DNA of 61,782 nucleotides from an uncultured Pseudomonadota bacterium. Lineage in GTDB: Bacteria > Myxococcota_A > UBA796 > SXON01. A program made the translations under genes and the position numbers. The notes beneath the pieces were generated by a model that was not told the DNA's origin, searched no databases, and saw only the letters and a program-made list of their open reading frames with translations. Each line of letters opens with the position of its first letter. Positions within the stretch are counted from its first letter, which is position 1. The stretch covers positions 1-61,782 of the forward strand of contig CAIMSU010000034.1 in the NCBI GenBank assembly GCA_903844155.1, written 5' to 3'. Positions 16,476-25,505 of the stretch are shown one piece after another.

Positions 16476-17015
16476 ATGTTCCTCGCCCTCGCGCTCCTCC
16501 TCGCACCCCTCGCGCGCGCCGCCACACCTGATCCGCGCGTACACGCGACGATGGCAGAGATCCCGAGCGTGTTCATCTTCAACGCGCTCGACGTCGTGAC
16601 GGAGGGCTGGGAGCTGCACCTGCAACAGAGCCAGATGGCGGGGTCCACCGGGCCCGAGTACGGCGACAACCAGGTGTGGATCGGCGCGCCCGGCCGGCCC
16701 GCGATCGGCGCCCCGATGCCGGTCACCGTCTCGTTCGTGCAGGTGCACGACCCGAGCCAACCCGTCGTCCTGGGGCCTGCGCGCAACATCACGACCGGCT
16801 GCACCGGCACCGGCACGGTCACGTTCACAGCGCTCCCGAAGGTCCCGAAGGCGCTGCCGAAAGAGTGGGCGCAGCTTGGCCCCGCGACCGCGACGGTGGA
16901 CGTCAAGGTCGATTGCGGCGGCGACCACGCGAAGTTTGAGATTGGGACGGACAAGTATGGCACGTTCACGGTCACCGGCCTCGCGGCTGACGTGCCGACT
17001 TCTGCTGCGAAGTAG
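16476..17015 (+). CDS. Secreted protein of unknown function
   Basis: A 179-residue exported protein with a signal peptide (M-F-L-A-L-A-L-L-L-A-P-L-A-R-A, cleavage after about residue 16). The mature part is soluble and beta-rich, with two Cys residues (C-T-G-T-G and D-C-G-G-D) that could form a disulfide. I do not recognise a domain. The start at 16476 is preferred because it opens the signal peptide; the frame runs further upstream without one. It is divergent from the histidine kinase gene (101 nt apart) and followed by a lipoprotein gene after 25 nt on the same strand. Confidence 0.65.
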   Translation: MFLALALLLAPLARAATPDPRVHATMAEIPSVFIFNALDVVTEGWELHLQQSQMAGSTGPEYGDNQVWIGAPGRPAIGAPMPVTVSFVQVHDPSQPVVLGPARNITTGCTGTGTVTFTALPKVPKALPKEWAQLGPATATVDVKVDCGGDHAKFEIGTDKYGTFTVTGLAADVPTSAAK

Positions 17016-17040
17016 TCCGGCTTCCGGGTACACTTCCGCC

Positions 17041-18159
17041 GTGCAACGCCTCCTTTTGCCCCTCGCCCTCATCCTCGCAGGCGCCTGCCACCCCGCCGCG
17101 GGCCTCGTCGTCCAGTCCGCGACCGACCTCGGGCCGCAGGCGCAGGGTGCCTCGATCAAGGGCCGCGATGGCGGCTATTCGGTGCTGTTCGACGGCGTCT
17201 CCGTCTGGGACTACGGCGACAGCATCCTCTCCGTGGCGGGCGTGGACGGCTCCTCGTGGCGCAACAACACGATGTCCTGGACCAGCGATCTCACCGTCGC
17301 CGACGGCATCTCCGGCTACCAGCAGAGCGTGGACGCCAACGGCGCGCCCTACGAGTTCATCCCGCAGACCGCCGAGGAGCAGGCGTACAACACAGCGCAC
17401 GCGGACGTCGACACCAACGGCGACGGCGTCTCCGACTGCACCGACCCCTGCGGCGCTCGCGAGGCGATCTGGCCGAGCGCCATGGTCGTCGACCCGGCCT
17501 CCGGCACCGCGCTCATCTTCTACGCGAAGATCCACGGCGAACCTGGCGCCTGGAACTTCTACGGCCTCGGCCGGGGCATCGCCACCTGGGACTCGCTCAC
17601 CGCTGAGCCCATCCGCACCGACGTCTCGCCCGCGCCCGACCCCGCGGACCCCACCCTCCTGTGGCTCGGCGAAGGCGTCACGCCCGGCGACGCCGCCTTG
17701 CTCGTCGGCGCCAACGTGTACGCCTACTCCTGCAACGCCGATTCGGCCGACAAGACCTGCCGTCTCGCCCGCGCCCCCTTCGCCAACGCGCTGGACCTCT
17801 CGGCCTGGGCGTGGTGGGACGGCTCGACCTGGTCCCCCGACATCACGCAGGCAACCGGCATTTTCGTCGGCGCCCCGCAGCTCTCCATCCACTACGCGGC
17901 CACCCTCGGCGTCTACCTCGCCGTGTACATGGACTCCGTCTCCGGGGAAATGGTCGCGCGCACCGCCCCCGCGCCCGAGGGCCCCTGGTCCGACCCCGTC
18001 ACGCTGCTGACCGGCGTCGCGCCCTACTCCGGCTTCCTCTACGCCGGCATGGCCCACCCCGAATACGAGGTTGGAGGCACGGAGTTTTTGAGCTACTACC
18101 GCTCGACCGGCGACTGGACCGGCGAGATCCGCCTCGCCACCGTCACCCTCTCCCGCTGA
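17041..18159 (+). CDS. Lipoprotein with DUF4185-like propeller domain
   Basis: A 372-residue lipoprotein. The signal peptide ends L-I-L-A-G-A-C-H, with a lipobox Cys at about residue 18. Features suggesting a five-bladed propeller of the GH43/DUF4185 kind are G-R-D-G-G-Y-S-V-L-F-D-G-V-S-V-W near the N terminus, D-Y-G-D-S, blade motifs such as G-I-A-T-W-D-S-L and S-I-H-Y-A-A-T-L-G-V-Y-L-A-V-Y and the C-terminal E-F-L-S-Y-Y-R-S-T-G. A D-V-D-T-N-G-D-G-V-S-D calcium loop is also present. Such folds bind or hydrolyse glycans, but I cannot name catalytic acids with confidence. GTG 17041 is the start because it opens the signal peptide. Confidence 0.65.
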   Translation: MQRLLLPLALILAGACHPAAGLVVQSATDLGPQAQGASIKGRDGGYSVLFDGVSVWDYGDSILSVAGVDGSSWRNNTMSWTSDLTVADGISGYQQSVDANGAPYEFIPQTAEEQAYNTAHADVDTNGDGVSDCTDPCGAREAIWPSAMVVDPASGTALIFYAKIHGEPGAWNFYGLGRGIATWDSLTAEPIRTDVSPAPDPADPTLLWLGEGVTPGDAALLVGANVYAYSCNADSADKTCRLARAPFANALDLSAWAWWDGSTWSPDITQATGIFVGAPQLSIHYAATLGVYLAVYMDSVSGEMVARTAPAPEGPWSDPVTLLTGVAPYSGFLYAGMAHPEYEVGGTEFLSYYRSTGDWTGEIRLATVTLSR

Positions 18160-18188
18160 CCCCCTCGCGGTCCAAGCACCTCCCATCT

Positions 18189-18220
18189 CCCACAACTGCG
18201 GAGAGCATTTCTGGTACATG
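18189..18220 (+). repeat. Half copy of the 33-bp inverted-repeat family
   Basis: From 18189 the sequence CCACAACTGCGGAGAGCATT continues to GGTACATG at 18220, matching one arm of the full hairpin at 12019-12089 with two or three differences. The second arm is absent. It sits between convergent genes ending at 18159 and 18272, the same setting as the full copy. Confidence 0.75.
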
Positions 18221-18271
18221 GGCGGCTCGCTCCCCCTCGCGCCGATCCCGATCCTGCCGTGGAACGCCGCG

Positions 18272-19363
18272 TCAGCCCCGCGCCGTTCGCGGGATGTTCG
18301 CCACCCCCGCCGAGACCGCAACTCGGGCGTCCGTGAGCGCCGGGCACGCCGGATCCGCCGCCTCTGCCGTTCCCAGCCACTCCGTCGCCCTCCCGGCGTC
18401 GCCCCGCGCCGCCCACCCGCGCGCCAGCCCGCACGCCGTGAACGCGCGTGACTCGGGCAGCAGCGCAATCGCCTCCTCCGACGCCCACACCCGCTCCAGC
18501 AACGCCATCCCCGCCTCCACCTCAGCCGCGCGGACCAGCGCCTCCCCGCACGTGTCCAGGTACGCCGCGCTGTCGGGCATGTGTGCGAGCGCTGCCTTCG
18601 CCGCCGTGACGGTCTCGACGGCTGCAGGCCCCGGCTCGGAGCGAAGGCGGGCCCAGGCGTAGAGGTTTTGGGCCATCGCGTGCACGTCCGGGGGCCAGGC
18701 GCCCCGCTGGGTGCACCACCCGAGGTGGGCGGCGACCCGGGTGTAGTCCTGGTCCTCGCCAAGCCGAAGCCCGAGGAGCAGGTTGGCGAGCGGGTGGCGC
18801 TCGATGAGGCGCACCACGAGAGCGGCCGTGTGGAGGGCGTCCTCCGCTGCGCCGGCCTTGACCTGCGCCGCAAGCCGTGGAATCAGCGTCTCGACGTGGT
18901 CGCGCGTCGCGAGGTCGCGCCAGATCCTCACGCCGTCGCTCGGCTGGTCGCGGCGCCCGAGGAGCAGCAGGTTGGCTGCGGTCATCGTCAGGTTTGTACT
19001 ACCGAATCCCCACCAGAGCGCTGCGGGGTAGGGGCCCCAGGCGTGGAACTCGCGCCAGCACAGAAGCACCAGACCGAAGTTCGCGGTCGGGCCCCCCGCG
19101 ATCGCCACGAGGTGCTTCCACCGCCACGCCGTGAGGGACGTCCACGCATACTCAGTTTGCCCGCCAACGAAGAACCATCTTGCGACGCCGAACCGCGTCG
19201 CCCCCAGCTTGAACGCACATACGTGCGGCCCCCGTCCCAGGGTCACGCTCCGGACCTTCCAGCCCACCGCCCAACCCGCGATCGCGTGCCCCAGCTCGTG
19301 CGCCGCTGTCGCCACCGGCCACGACAGCACGCTCGACGCCAACACGAGAAAGACCGGGTCCAT
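18272..19363 (-). CDS. M50-type membrane metalloprotease with helical C-terminal extension
   Basis: A 363-residue site-2-protease-like protein. The active site H-E-L-G-H lies in the first transmembrane region (about residue 23-27), and a second motif Q-P-S-D-G-V-R-I-W (about 140) supplies the third metal ligand, Asp. G-G-P-T-A-N is the usual intermediate motif. About four hydrophobic segments occupy residues 1-135. The remaining 220 residues are an Ala-rich TPR-like helical array, which is unusual for the family. S2Ps cut transmembrane segments of anti-sigma factors or signal proteins in the membrane. No obvious substrate gene is adjacent. ATG 19363 is divergent from the adhesin gene at 19444. 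Confidence 0.8.
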   Translation of the reverse strand: MDPVFLVLASSVLSWPVATAAHELGHAIAGWAVGWKVRSVTLGRGPHVCAFKLGATRFGVARWFFVGGQTEYAWTSLTAWRWKHLVAIAGGPTANFGLVLLCWREFHAWGPYPAALWWGFGSTNLTMTAANLLLLGRRDQPSDGVRIWRDLATRDHVETLIPRLAAQVKAGAAEDALHTAALVVRLIERHPLANLLLGLRLGEDQDYTRVAAHLGWCTQRGAWPPDVHAMAQNLYAWARLRSEPGPAAVETVTAAKAALAHMPDSAAYLDTCGEALVRAAEVEAGMALLERVWASEEAIALLPESRAFTACGLARGWAARGDAGRATEWLGTAEAADPACPALTDARVAVSAGVANIPRTARG

Positions 19364-19443
19364 CACCCCCTCTACCCCATCCCCTCCCGCAACCGGTCGC
19401 TCGCCCCGCACGTGCTACCCTTCGCCACCGAACCGGAACGACC

Positions 19444-22400
19444 ATGACGCCCCTCCGTCGCGCCCCCGCCGTGCGCAGCCTCGTGCTCCTCGCCTTGACC
19501 GCTTGTACCGCGGACTCCGCGATCACAGCGCACGCGTCGCACGCGTCGCACGCCCGCACAGCCCCCTCTTCCACCGCCGCGTGGACCGGCAACGGCACGG
19601 CCGAGAACGACCACTACGGCCTGCCCGTGGCGCACGCCGGCGATGTGAACGGCGATGGCTATGACGACCTGCTCGTCGGTTCGGAGGGCTACTCCAGCTT
19701 TCACGGCGCGGCGGACCTGTACGCGGGCGCCGCGGGGGGCCTGAGCACCACCTCGGCGCACACCTGGGTCGGCACGGCGGCGGACGGCTGGTTCGGGACC
19801 ACGGCCGCGGGTGTGGGCGACGTGAACGGCGATGGCTACGACGACGTCATCATCGGCGCGCCGTACACCGCGACGAACGGTGGACGCGCGTTTGTGTACG
19901 ACGGGTCGGCGAGCGGGTTGCCGGCCGCGGCCAGCGCCACGCTCAAGGGTGAGGGCGGCGGCGGGCAATTCGCGATCGCGGTCGATCGCGCGGGCGACGT
20001 GAACGGCGATGGGTACGACGACATCGTTGTTGGCGCGTGGACGTACGGGGCGGGCGGGCGCGCGTACATCTACGCCGGGTCGGCCTCGGGCATCTCGACC
20101 ACGCCGCTGGTGAAGCTGGATGCGCTCGGCGAAGGCGACTTTTTTGGATGCAGCGTGGCAGGGGTGGGCGACGTGAACGGCGATGGCTACGACGACGTCG
20201 TGGTCGGCGCCGAATTCCAGGCCGGGAACCTTGGCGGGGCGAACCTGTACTACGGCGGGCCGGATGGACCGGCGACGACGCCGGACCTGACGTGGGAGGG
20301 CAGCGCCTCGGGCGACGATTTTGGCGAGACGGTCGGCGCGCTCGGCGACATCAACCACGACGGCTACGCGGACCTCGGCGTGTACGACGATGCCACCGAC
20401 TACTTCGGCGAGGTCAACGTCTACCTTGGGTCGGCCTCGGGGCCGTCCTTGTCAGCCGACCAGTCGCTCGCAGGATCGGCCTACGATCAGGTCTTTGGCG
20501 CGGCGATCAGCCATGCGGACGTGGACGGGGACGGGTACGCCGACCTCGTCGTCGGCACGTCCACGGACGCTGAAGTCTACGCTGGCACGGCGTCCGGCTT
20601 GGAGACCACGCCGTTCTTCACGGTCGACGGTCAGGCGTACTCGGTCGCGGGCCTGGGCGACGTGGACGGCGACGGGTTCGAGGACATCGCGATCGGCGAC
20701 AACCAGTACAGCACCTCGACCGGGCGCGCCCGGGTCTACGCGGTGAACGCCGATGCCGACGGCGACGGGTACACGAGCGTGGCCGACGGCGGCACCGACT
20801 GCGACGACACCAACGCCGCCGTGAACCCCGGCGCGACCGAGGTGTGCAACGACGTCGACGACGACTGCAACGGCACCGTCGACGACAACGCCACCGACGC
20901 CACGACCTGGTACGCGGACAGCGACGCTGACGGCTACGGCGACCCGACGATCTCCTATGCGCGCTGCTCCGGCCTCCCCGGCCTCGTGACCGACGGCACC
21001 GACTGCGACGACACCGACCCGAACGTCCACCCCGGCGTGACCGAGCTCTGCAACGGCGTGGACGACGACTGCGATGGCACCGTGGACATCGGCGCCGCAG
21101 ACGCCGGTACCTGGTACGCGGACGTCGACAACGACGGCTACGGCGACCCGACCGTCTCCTACGTCCGCTGCACCGGCCTGCCCGGGCTCACGACCTCCGG
21201 CGGCGATTGCGACGACACCGACCCCAGCGTGTACCCCGAGGCCACGGAGCTTTGCAACGGTGTGGACGACGACTGCGATGGCACCGTTGACATCGGCGCT
21301 GCCGATGCGCGCGCGTACTACCTGGACGCGGACGGGGACGGCTACGGCCAGGGCACCGCCAGCGCCAGTGGTTGCACGATTCTGGACGGCTACGCGACCT
21401 CGTCGGACGACTGCGACGACACCAACCCCGCCGTGTACCCCGAGGCCGTGGAGGTCTGCAACGGCGTGGACGACGACTGCAACGGGCTCGTCGACGACGG
21501 CGCCACCGACCCGACCACCTGGTACGCGGACGCCGATCGGGACGGCTATGGCGACGCCTCCACCGGCGTTCTGGCCTGCACACCGCCGCCCGGCGACGTC
21601 GCGGACTCAACCGACTGCGACGACACCCGCGACGGCGTCTACCCGGGCGCCGCCGAGTACTGCGACGGCTACGACAACGACTGCAACGGGCTCGTCGACG
21701 ATGGCGCAGTCGACGAGCACACCTGGTACGCGGACAACGATGGCGACGGGTATGGCGAGGCCAGTGAGGCCTACACGGGGTGCACTCAGCCCGTCGGCTA
21801 CGTCTCGGACGGCACGGACTGCAACGACAGCGACCCGGCCTACTACCCCACGGCCCCGGAGCTCGACTGCACCGACCCGCACGACTACAATTGCGACGGT
21901 TCGACGGGCTATGCCGACGGGGATGCGGACGGATACGCGGCCTGCGAGGACTGCGACGACACCAACGCCGCCGTGAACCCCGGCGCGGTCGAGGTGTGCA
22001 ACGGTGTCGACGACGACTGTGACGGCACCATCGACGTCTCCGCCGTCGACGAGACCGCCTGGTACGCCGACGCGGACGGCGATGGGTCGGGCGATGCCTC
22101 GGCCGTCCCCGCGACCTCCTGCACCGCGCCCGTCGGCACCGTCGCCTCCAACGACGACTGCGACGACACCAACGCCGCCGTCTACCCGACTGCGCCCGAG
22201 CTCTGCGACGGCGTCGACAACGACTGCGACGGCGTCGCCGACGAAGCGTGCACGTCGGACACGGGGCCCTCGGACACAGGCTCCCCGGACACCGGCGCGG
22301 ACAGCGGGACGGGCGACACGGGCGCCGCGGATTCCGGGACGGGCGACAGCGCGTCTGACTCCGGCGGCCACGACTCCGGGACCGACACGGCGTCTGACTC

Positions 22401-22605
22401 CGGCGGCCACGATTCCGGGACCGACACGGCGACGGACTCCGGCGGCCACGACTCCGATCAGCCGCCCGGCGACAGCGCTGCGGGCGACACGGGCACGGGA
22501 AAGACGGGCGGGTGTGGCTGTGCTACGGCGCCGGACCCGGCGGGGGCGTTCGCCGCGCTCGTTTGTGCTGCAGCGCTGCTCGGACGGCGGCGCGACCGGC
22601 GCTGA
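19444..22605 (+). CDS. Large adhesin-like lipoprotein with FG-GAP and MopE-type repeats
   Basis: A 1053-residue surface lipoprotein. The signal peptide ends L-L-A-L-T-A-C (lipobox). Residues about 60-430 hold seven FG-GAP blades of the form G-D-V-N-G-D-G-Y-D-D. Residues about 430-935 contain eight or so putative metal-binding repeats, D-C-D-D-T-N-P-x-V-x-P-G-A-x-E-x-C-N-G-x-D, of the MopE/PF11617 type. A low-complexity Asp/Ser/Thr/Gly stalk with a 13-residue repeat follows. The end is G-G-C-G-C-A, a hydrophobic stretch and R-R-R-D-R-R, a MYXO-CTERM-like tail. Calcium binding is likely. The role may be adhesion, but this is not demonstrated. A lipoprotein Cys and a C-terminal anchor together would be unusual. 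Confidence 0.88.
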   Translation: MTPLRRAPAVRSLVLLALTACTADSAITAHASHASHARTAPSSTAAWTGNGTAENDHYGLPVAHAGDVNGDGYDDLLVGSEGYSSFHGAADLYAGAAGGLSTTSAHTWVGTAADGWFGTTAAGVGDVNGDGYDDVIIGAPYTATNGGRAFVYDGSASGLPAAASATLKGEGGGGQFAIAVDRAGDVNGDGYDDIVVGAWTYGAGGRAYIYAGSASGISTTPLVKLDALGEGDFFGCSVAGVGDVNGDGYDDVVVGAEFQAGNLGGANLYYGGPDGPATTPDLTWEGSASGDDFGETVGALGDINHDGYADLGVYDDATDYFGEVNVYLGSASGPSLSADQSLAGSAYDQVFGAAISHADVDGDGYADLVVGTSTDAEVYAGTASGLETTPFFTVDGQAYSVAGLGDVDGDGFEDIAIGDNQYSTSTGRARVYAVNADADGDGYTSVADGGTDCDDTNAAVNPGATEVCNDVDDDCNGTVDDNATDATTWYADSDADGYGDPTISYARCSGLPGLVTDGTDCDDTDPNVHPGVTELCNGVDDDCDGTVDIGAADAGTWYADVDNDGYGDPTVSYVRCTGLPGLTTSGGDCDDTDPSVYPEATELCNGVDDDCDGTVDIGAADARAYYLDADGDGYGQGTASASGCTILDGYATSSDDCDDTNPAVYPEAVEVCNGVDDDCNGLVDDGATDPTTWYADADRDGYGDASTGVLACTPPPGDVADSTDCDDTRDGVYPGAAEYCDGYDNDCNGLVDDGAVDEHTWYADNDGDGYGEASEAYTGCTQPVGYVSDGTDCNDSDPAYYPTAPELDCTDPHDYNCDGSTGYADGDADGYAACEDCDDTNAAVNPGAVEVCNGVDDDCDGTIDVSAVDETAWYADADGDGSGDASAVPATSCTAPVGTVASNDDCDDTNAAVYPTAPELCDGVDNDCDGVADEACTSDTGPSDTGSPDTGADSGTGDTGAADSGTGDSASDSGGHDSGTDTASDSGGHDSGTDTATDSGGHDSDQPPGDSAAGDTGTGKTGGCGCATAPDPAGAFAALVCAAALLGRRRDRR
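22351..22467 (+). repeat. 39-bp tandem repeat in the adhesin stalk
   Basis: Three direct units of 39 bp (starts at 22351, 22390 and 22429) encode the 13-residue unit A-S-D-S-G-G-H-D-S-G-T-D-T. The first two are almost identical at DNA level, suggesting recent unit duplication; the third has diverged. Unit number could vary between strains. Confidence 0.8.
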
Positions 22606-22637
22606 AGCCCGGACGCTGACTCACCGCAACCGCAGGC

Positions 22638-24404
22638 TCACCCCAACCGCGCCGCGACTCCATCCAGCTCCGCGGTCAGCGCTGCCGGCACGGTCCCGCC
22701 AAACTCAGCGAAGAACGCCCGCTGTCCCTCGATCTCGGCACGCCACTCCGCCGTGTCGATGCTCAGGAGCCCGTCCACGTCCACGCCGTCCAGACCGGTC
22801 ACGTCGAGGTCGCCGTGGTTCGGCACGAGGCCGATCGCGGTCTCCCGCGCCTTCGCCTCACCCCGAACGCGCCCGCGCACCCAGCGGAGCACGCGCAGGT
22901 TGTCGCCGTACCCGGGCCAGAGGAACTTGCCGTCCTCGCCCTTGCGGAACCAGTTCACGTGGAACACCTTCGGCGGATTCTTGAGCTTGGCGCCCATCTT
23001 CAGCCAATGCTCGAAGTATTCGCCCATGTTGTAGCCGCAAAAAGGCCGCATCGCCATCGGGTCGCGGCGGACCACGCCGACCGCACCGGTAGCGGCTGCC
23101 GTGGTCTCAGAAGCGACGGTCGCGCCGACGTAGACGCCGTGCTGCCAGGAGCGCGCCTCGAACACCAGCGGGGCCACGCGCGCGCGCCGCCCCCCGAAGA
23201 GGATCGCGGAGATCGGCACCCCGCGCGGATCGTCCATCAGCGGAGAGGCCTGCGGGCACTGGCTCGCGGCGACAGTGAACCGGCTGTTCGGGTTTGCGGC
23301 GTCCGTCTTGCTGGCGGGTGTCCAGTCGTCGCCCTTCCAGTCGATCGCGTGCGCGGGCGGGTTGCCCATGCCCTCCCACCACACGCTGCCGTCGTCGGCG
23401 AGCGCGACGTTCGTGAAGATGGCGTTCTTTGCGATGGTCGCCATGGCGTTCGGGTTGGTCCGCAGGCTCGTCCCCGGCGCGACGCCGAAGAAGCCGGCTT
23501 CGGGGTTGACCGCCCACAGTTGCCCGTCCTCGCCGATGTGCATCCACGCGATGTCGTCGCCGACCGTCCAGACCTTCCAGCCGGCCTGGGTCATCGGCGC
23601 GACGAGCATCGCGAGGTTGGTCTTGCCGCAGGCGGACGGGAACGCCGCGCCCATGTAGGTGATGTCGCCTTCGGGCGATTGCAGGCCGAGGATGAGCATG
23701 TGCTCGGCCATCCAGCCCTCGTCCCGCCCCTGCGCGGAGGCGATGCGCAGCGCGTGGCACTTCTTGCCAAGCAGCGCGTTGCCGCCGTAGCCGGACCCGA
23801 CCGACCAGATGAGCCGGTCCTGCGGGAAGTGGCAGATCGCCCGGCGATCCGGCGAAAGGTCGCCGAGGCTGTGCAGGCCGCGCACGAAGTCCGGCGAGTC
23901 GCCGATGCGCTTGAGCGCGATGGTGCCCATGCGGGTCATGATCCGCATGTTGGCGACGACGTAGGCGCTGTCCGTCAGCTCCACGCCGGGCCGCGAGTAG
24001 GGCGAGGTCGCGGGGCCCATGATGTAGGGGACGACGTACATCGTGCGGCCTTTCATGGCGCCCGCAAACCAGGGCCAGACCTGCGCGCGGGCGTCGGCCG
24101 GGGACTTCCAGTTGTTGGTCGGTCCGCACTGGGCCGCCGTCTCCGTGCAGATGAAGGTGAGGTGCTCGGTCCGCGCCACGTCGCTCTTGTGCGAGCGGTG
24201 CAGGTAGCTATCGGGGTTCTTCGCCGGGTTCAGGGCGATGAGCGTGCCGTCTGCCAGCATCTCCGCGGTCAGGCGGTCGGCCTCTTCCTGCGAGCCGTCG
24301 CACCACACGATGCGGTCGGGCTGGGTGTGGGCGGCGACCTCCTTGACCCACGCGAGGAGCGTGGGGTTGGTGGTGGCGGGCGAGGGGGACGTGGCGTTGG
24401 ACAT
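22638..24404 (-). CDS. pckG: Phosphoenolpyruvate carboxykinase, GTP-dependent type
   Basis: A 588-residue PEPCK that converts oxaloacetate and GTP to phosphoenolpyruvate, GDP and CO2, the entry to gluconeogenesis. The nucleotide-binding loop is P-S-A-C-G-K-T-N-L (about residues 260-268). The kinase-2 motif is G-D-D-I-A-W-M-H, and G-S-G-Y-G-G-N-A-L-L-G-K-K-C and F-G-V-A-P-G are also typical of the GTP class. The length agrees with that class, and the GTP form is not rare in Myxococcota. ATG 24404 has GGGAGC just upstream. It is divergent from def across 555 nt containing two copies of the structured repeat. Confidence 0.95.
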   Translation of the reverse strand: MSNATSPSPATTNPTLLAWVKEVAAHTQPDRIVWCDGSQEEADRLTAEMLADGTLIALNPAKNPDSYLHRSHKSDVARTEHLTFICTETAAQCGPTNNWKSPADARAQVWPWFAGAMKGRTMYVVPYIMGPATSPYSRPGVELTDSAYVVANMRIMTRMGTIALKRIGDSPDFVRGLHSLGDLSPDRRAICHFPQDRLIWSVGSGYGGNALLGKKCHALRIASAQGRDEGWMAEHMLILGLQSPEGDITYMGAAFPSACGKTNLAMLVAPMTQAGWKVWTVGDDIAWMHIGEDGQLWAVNPEAGFFGVAPGTSLRTNPNAMATIAKNAIFTNVALADDGSVWWEGMGNPPAHAIDWKGDDWTPASKTDAANPNSRFTVAASQCPQASPLMDDPRGVPISAILFGGRRARVAPLVFEARSWQHGVYVGATVASETTAAATGAVGVVRRDPMAMRPFCGYNMGEYFEHWLKMGAKLKNPPKVFHVNWFRKGEDGKFLWPGYGDNLRVLRWVRGRVRGEAKARETAIGLVPNHGDLDVTGLDGVDVDGLLSIDTAEWRAEIEGQRAFFAEFGGTVPAALTAELDGVAARLG

Positions 24405-24421
24405 GCGGGGCTCCCGGGCGG

Positions 24422-24655
24422 CGGCGGTTATCATGAAAACCGGCGTGATCGTGAACCGAGGAGCGCGTTCAGATGAAAGCGCTACCCTGTTTTCTGAGGG
24501 GGGCGGCTGCTCGCCGCCCCCCTCCGCCGCGCGCGGCGCGGCTACCCCCGGGCCGGGCCCTAACGTCGATTTGGAGTACCAAATCGCCGCGACTTTGCGC
24601 GACCGCGAGCGCCCGGGTACGGGCGGGCGGTGGCGCAAAGGTCCGGGCCGGCCGC
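24422..24655 (+). repeat. Structured repeat, copy A, with leader
   Basis: The core runs from TACCCTG at 24483 to 24655, with a 60-nt leader from 24422. Visible helices are GGGGGGCGGC/GCCGCCCCCC around a 5-nt loop (24498-24522), a GC-rich palindrome at 24526-24537, CGATTTGG/CCAAATCG with an AGTA loop (24567-24586) and an outer CTTTGCGC/GCGCAAAG stem (24593-24600 with 24633-24640) enclosing CGCCCG/CGGGCG. It sits between pckG and def. No convincing coding sequence lies here. Confidence 0.85.
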
Positions 24656-24694
24656 CCGGTTCGCCGGGGTGAGGCTGGCCGTCCATCCGGCTGC

Positions 24695-24855
24695 GACGGC
24701 GGGCTGCTCGCCGGCCCCCTCCGCCGCGCGCGGCGCGGCTACCCCCGGGCCGGGCCCTGACGTCGCTTTGGAGTACCAAATCGCCGCGACTTTGCGTGAC
24801 CGCGAGCGCCCGGGTACGGGCGGGCGGTCGCGCAAAGGTCCGGGCCGGCGGCAGG
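24695..24855 (+). repeat. Structured repeat, copy B, tandem with copy A
   Basis: A second copy immediately downstream of A, in the same orientation. It lacks the TACCCTG start and the leader. In its main stem the C of copy A becomes U, still able to pair with G. The AGTA-loop hairpin reads CGCTTTGG/CCAAATCG, with one mismatch. Tandem copies suggest duplication of the element. Confidence 0.8.
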
Positions 24856-24959
24856 TTTCAAAGCTGATCGTGCCCACCGTCGTGCGGCGCCGTGACTCTC
24901 GTGACCCTCGCGCTGATTCTCGCTGCCGGCGTGCGCGGAGCAAGGCTATACGGGCGATC

Positions 24960-25505
24960 ATGGCGATCCTCGGCATCCTGACCGTCCCCAATCCCCTGCT
25001 TGCGCGGAAGTGCCGCGCAGTTGAGCCGCAGGAATTCAACGACGATCTCCGCCGGTTCATCTCGGATCTGGCGGAGACGATGTACGCCGCGCCGGGCGTG
25101 GGCCTGGCTGCGCCGCAGTGCGGGGATCTGCGCCGCATCATCGTTACCGACCCGGGGAACGCCAAGCGCGAGGAGGACGAGAACGGCCGGCCGACGAACC
25201 CGCGGTTTGCGGCGATGTGCAATCCCATCGTGCTGGAAACCTCCAAGGAGAAGGTGATCTGGGACGAGGGCTGCCTCTCGGTGCCCGACTTTTCTGAGGA
25301 CATCGCGCGCCCCCGACGGGTGCACGTCCGGTGGCTCGACGAGTACGGCAAGCCTCAGCAGAAATGGTTCGAGGACTACGACGCCGTCGTCGTCCAGCAC
25401 GAGATGGACCACCTCGAGGGCACCGTGATCCTCGATCGCGTGAGCCGGCTCAAGAAGGGGCGGTACCTGCAGAAGCGGACGCGGCAGAAGGTCTACGCGG
25501 AGTAG
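24960..25505 (+). CDS. def: Peptide deformylase
   Basis: Removes the formyl group from the N-terminal fMet of new proteins; a cytosolic Fe(II)/Zn hydrolase. The three signature motifs are all present: G-V-G-L-A-A-P-Q (about residues 46-53), E-G-C-L-S-V-P (about 102-108, with the metal Cys) and Q-H-E-M-D-H-L-E-G (about 146-154, with the two metal His and the catalytic Glu). The 181-residue length is normal. ATG 24960 gives the usual M-A-I-L-G-I-L-T-V-P start; sequence in frame upstream belongs to the structured repeat. It stands alone, without fmt, and ends directly against bioD on the other strand. Confidence 0.96.
   Translation: MAILGILTVPNPLLARKCRAVEPQEFNDDLRRFISDLAETMYAAPGVGLAAPQCGDLRRIIVTDPGNAKREEDENGRPTNPRFAAMCNPIVLETSKEKVIWDEGCLSVPDFSEDIARPRRVHVRWLDEYGKPQQKWFEDYDAVVVQHEMDHLEGTVILDRVSRLKKGRYLQKRTRQKVYAE

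Noticed and set aside
24498-24522. The GC hairpin in repeat copy A as an intrinsic terminator of pckG
   Set aside because: It lies upstream of the pckG start, not after its end, and has no U-run on the pckG strand.
24473-24760. Open frames running through structured repeat copies A and B, with similar translated sequence in copies C and D
   Set aside because: The shared peptides come from the repeat sequence itself; copies pair by base changes that alter the peptides, and no ribosome-binding site or codon bias supports coding.
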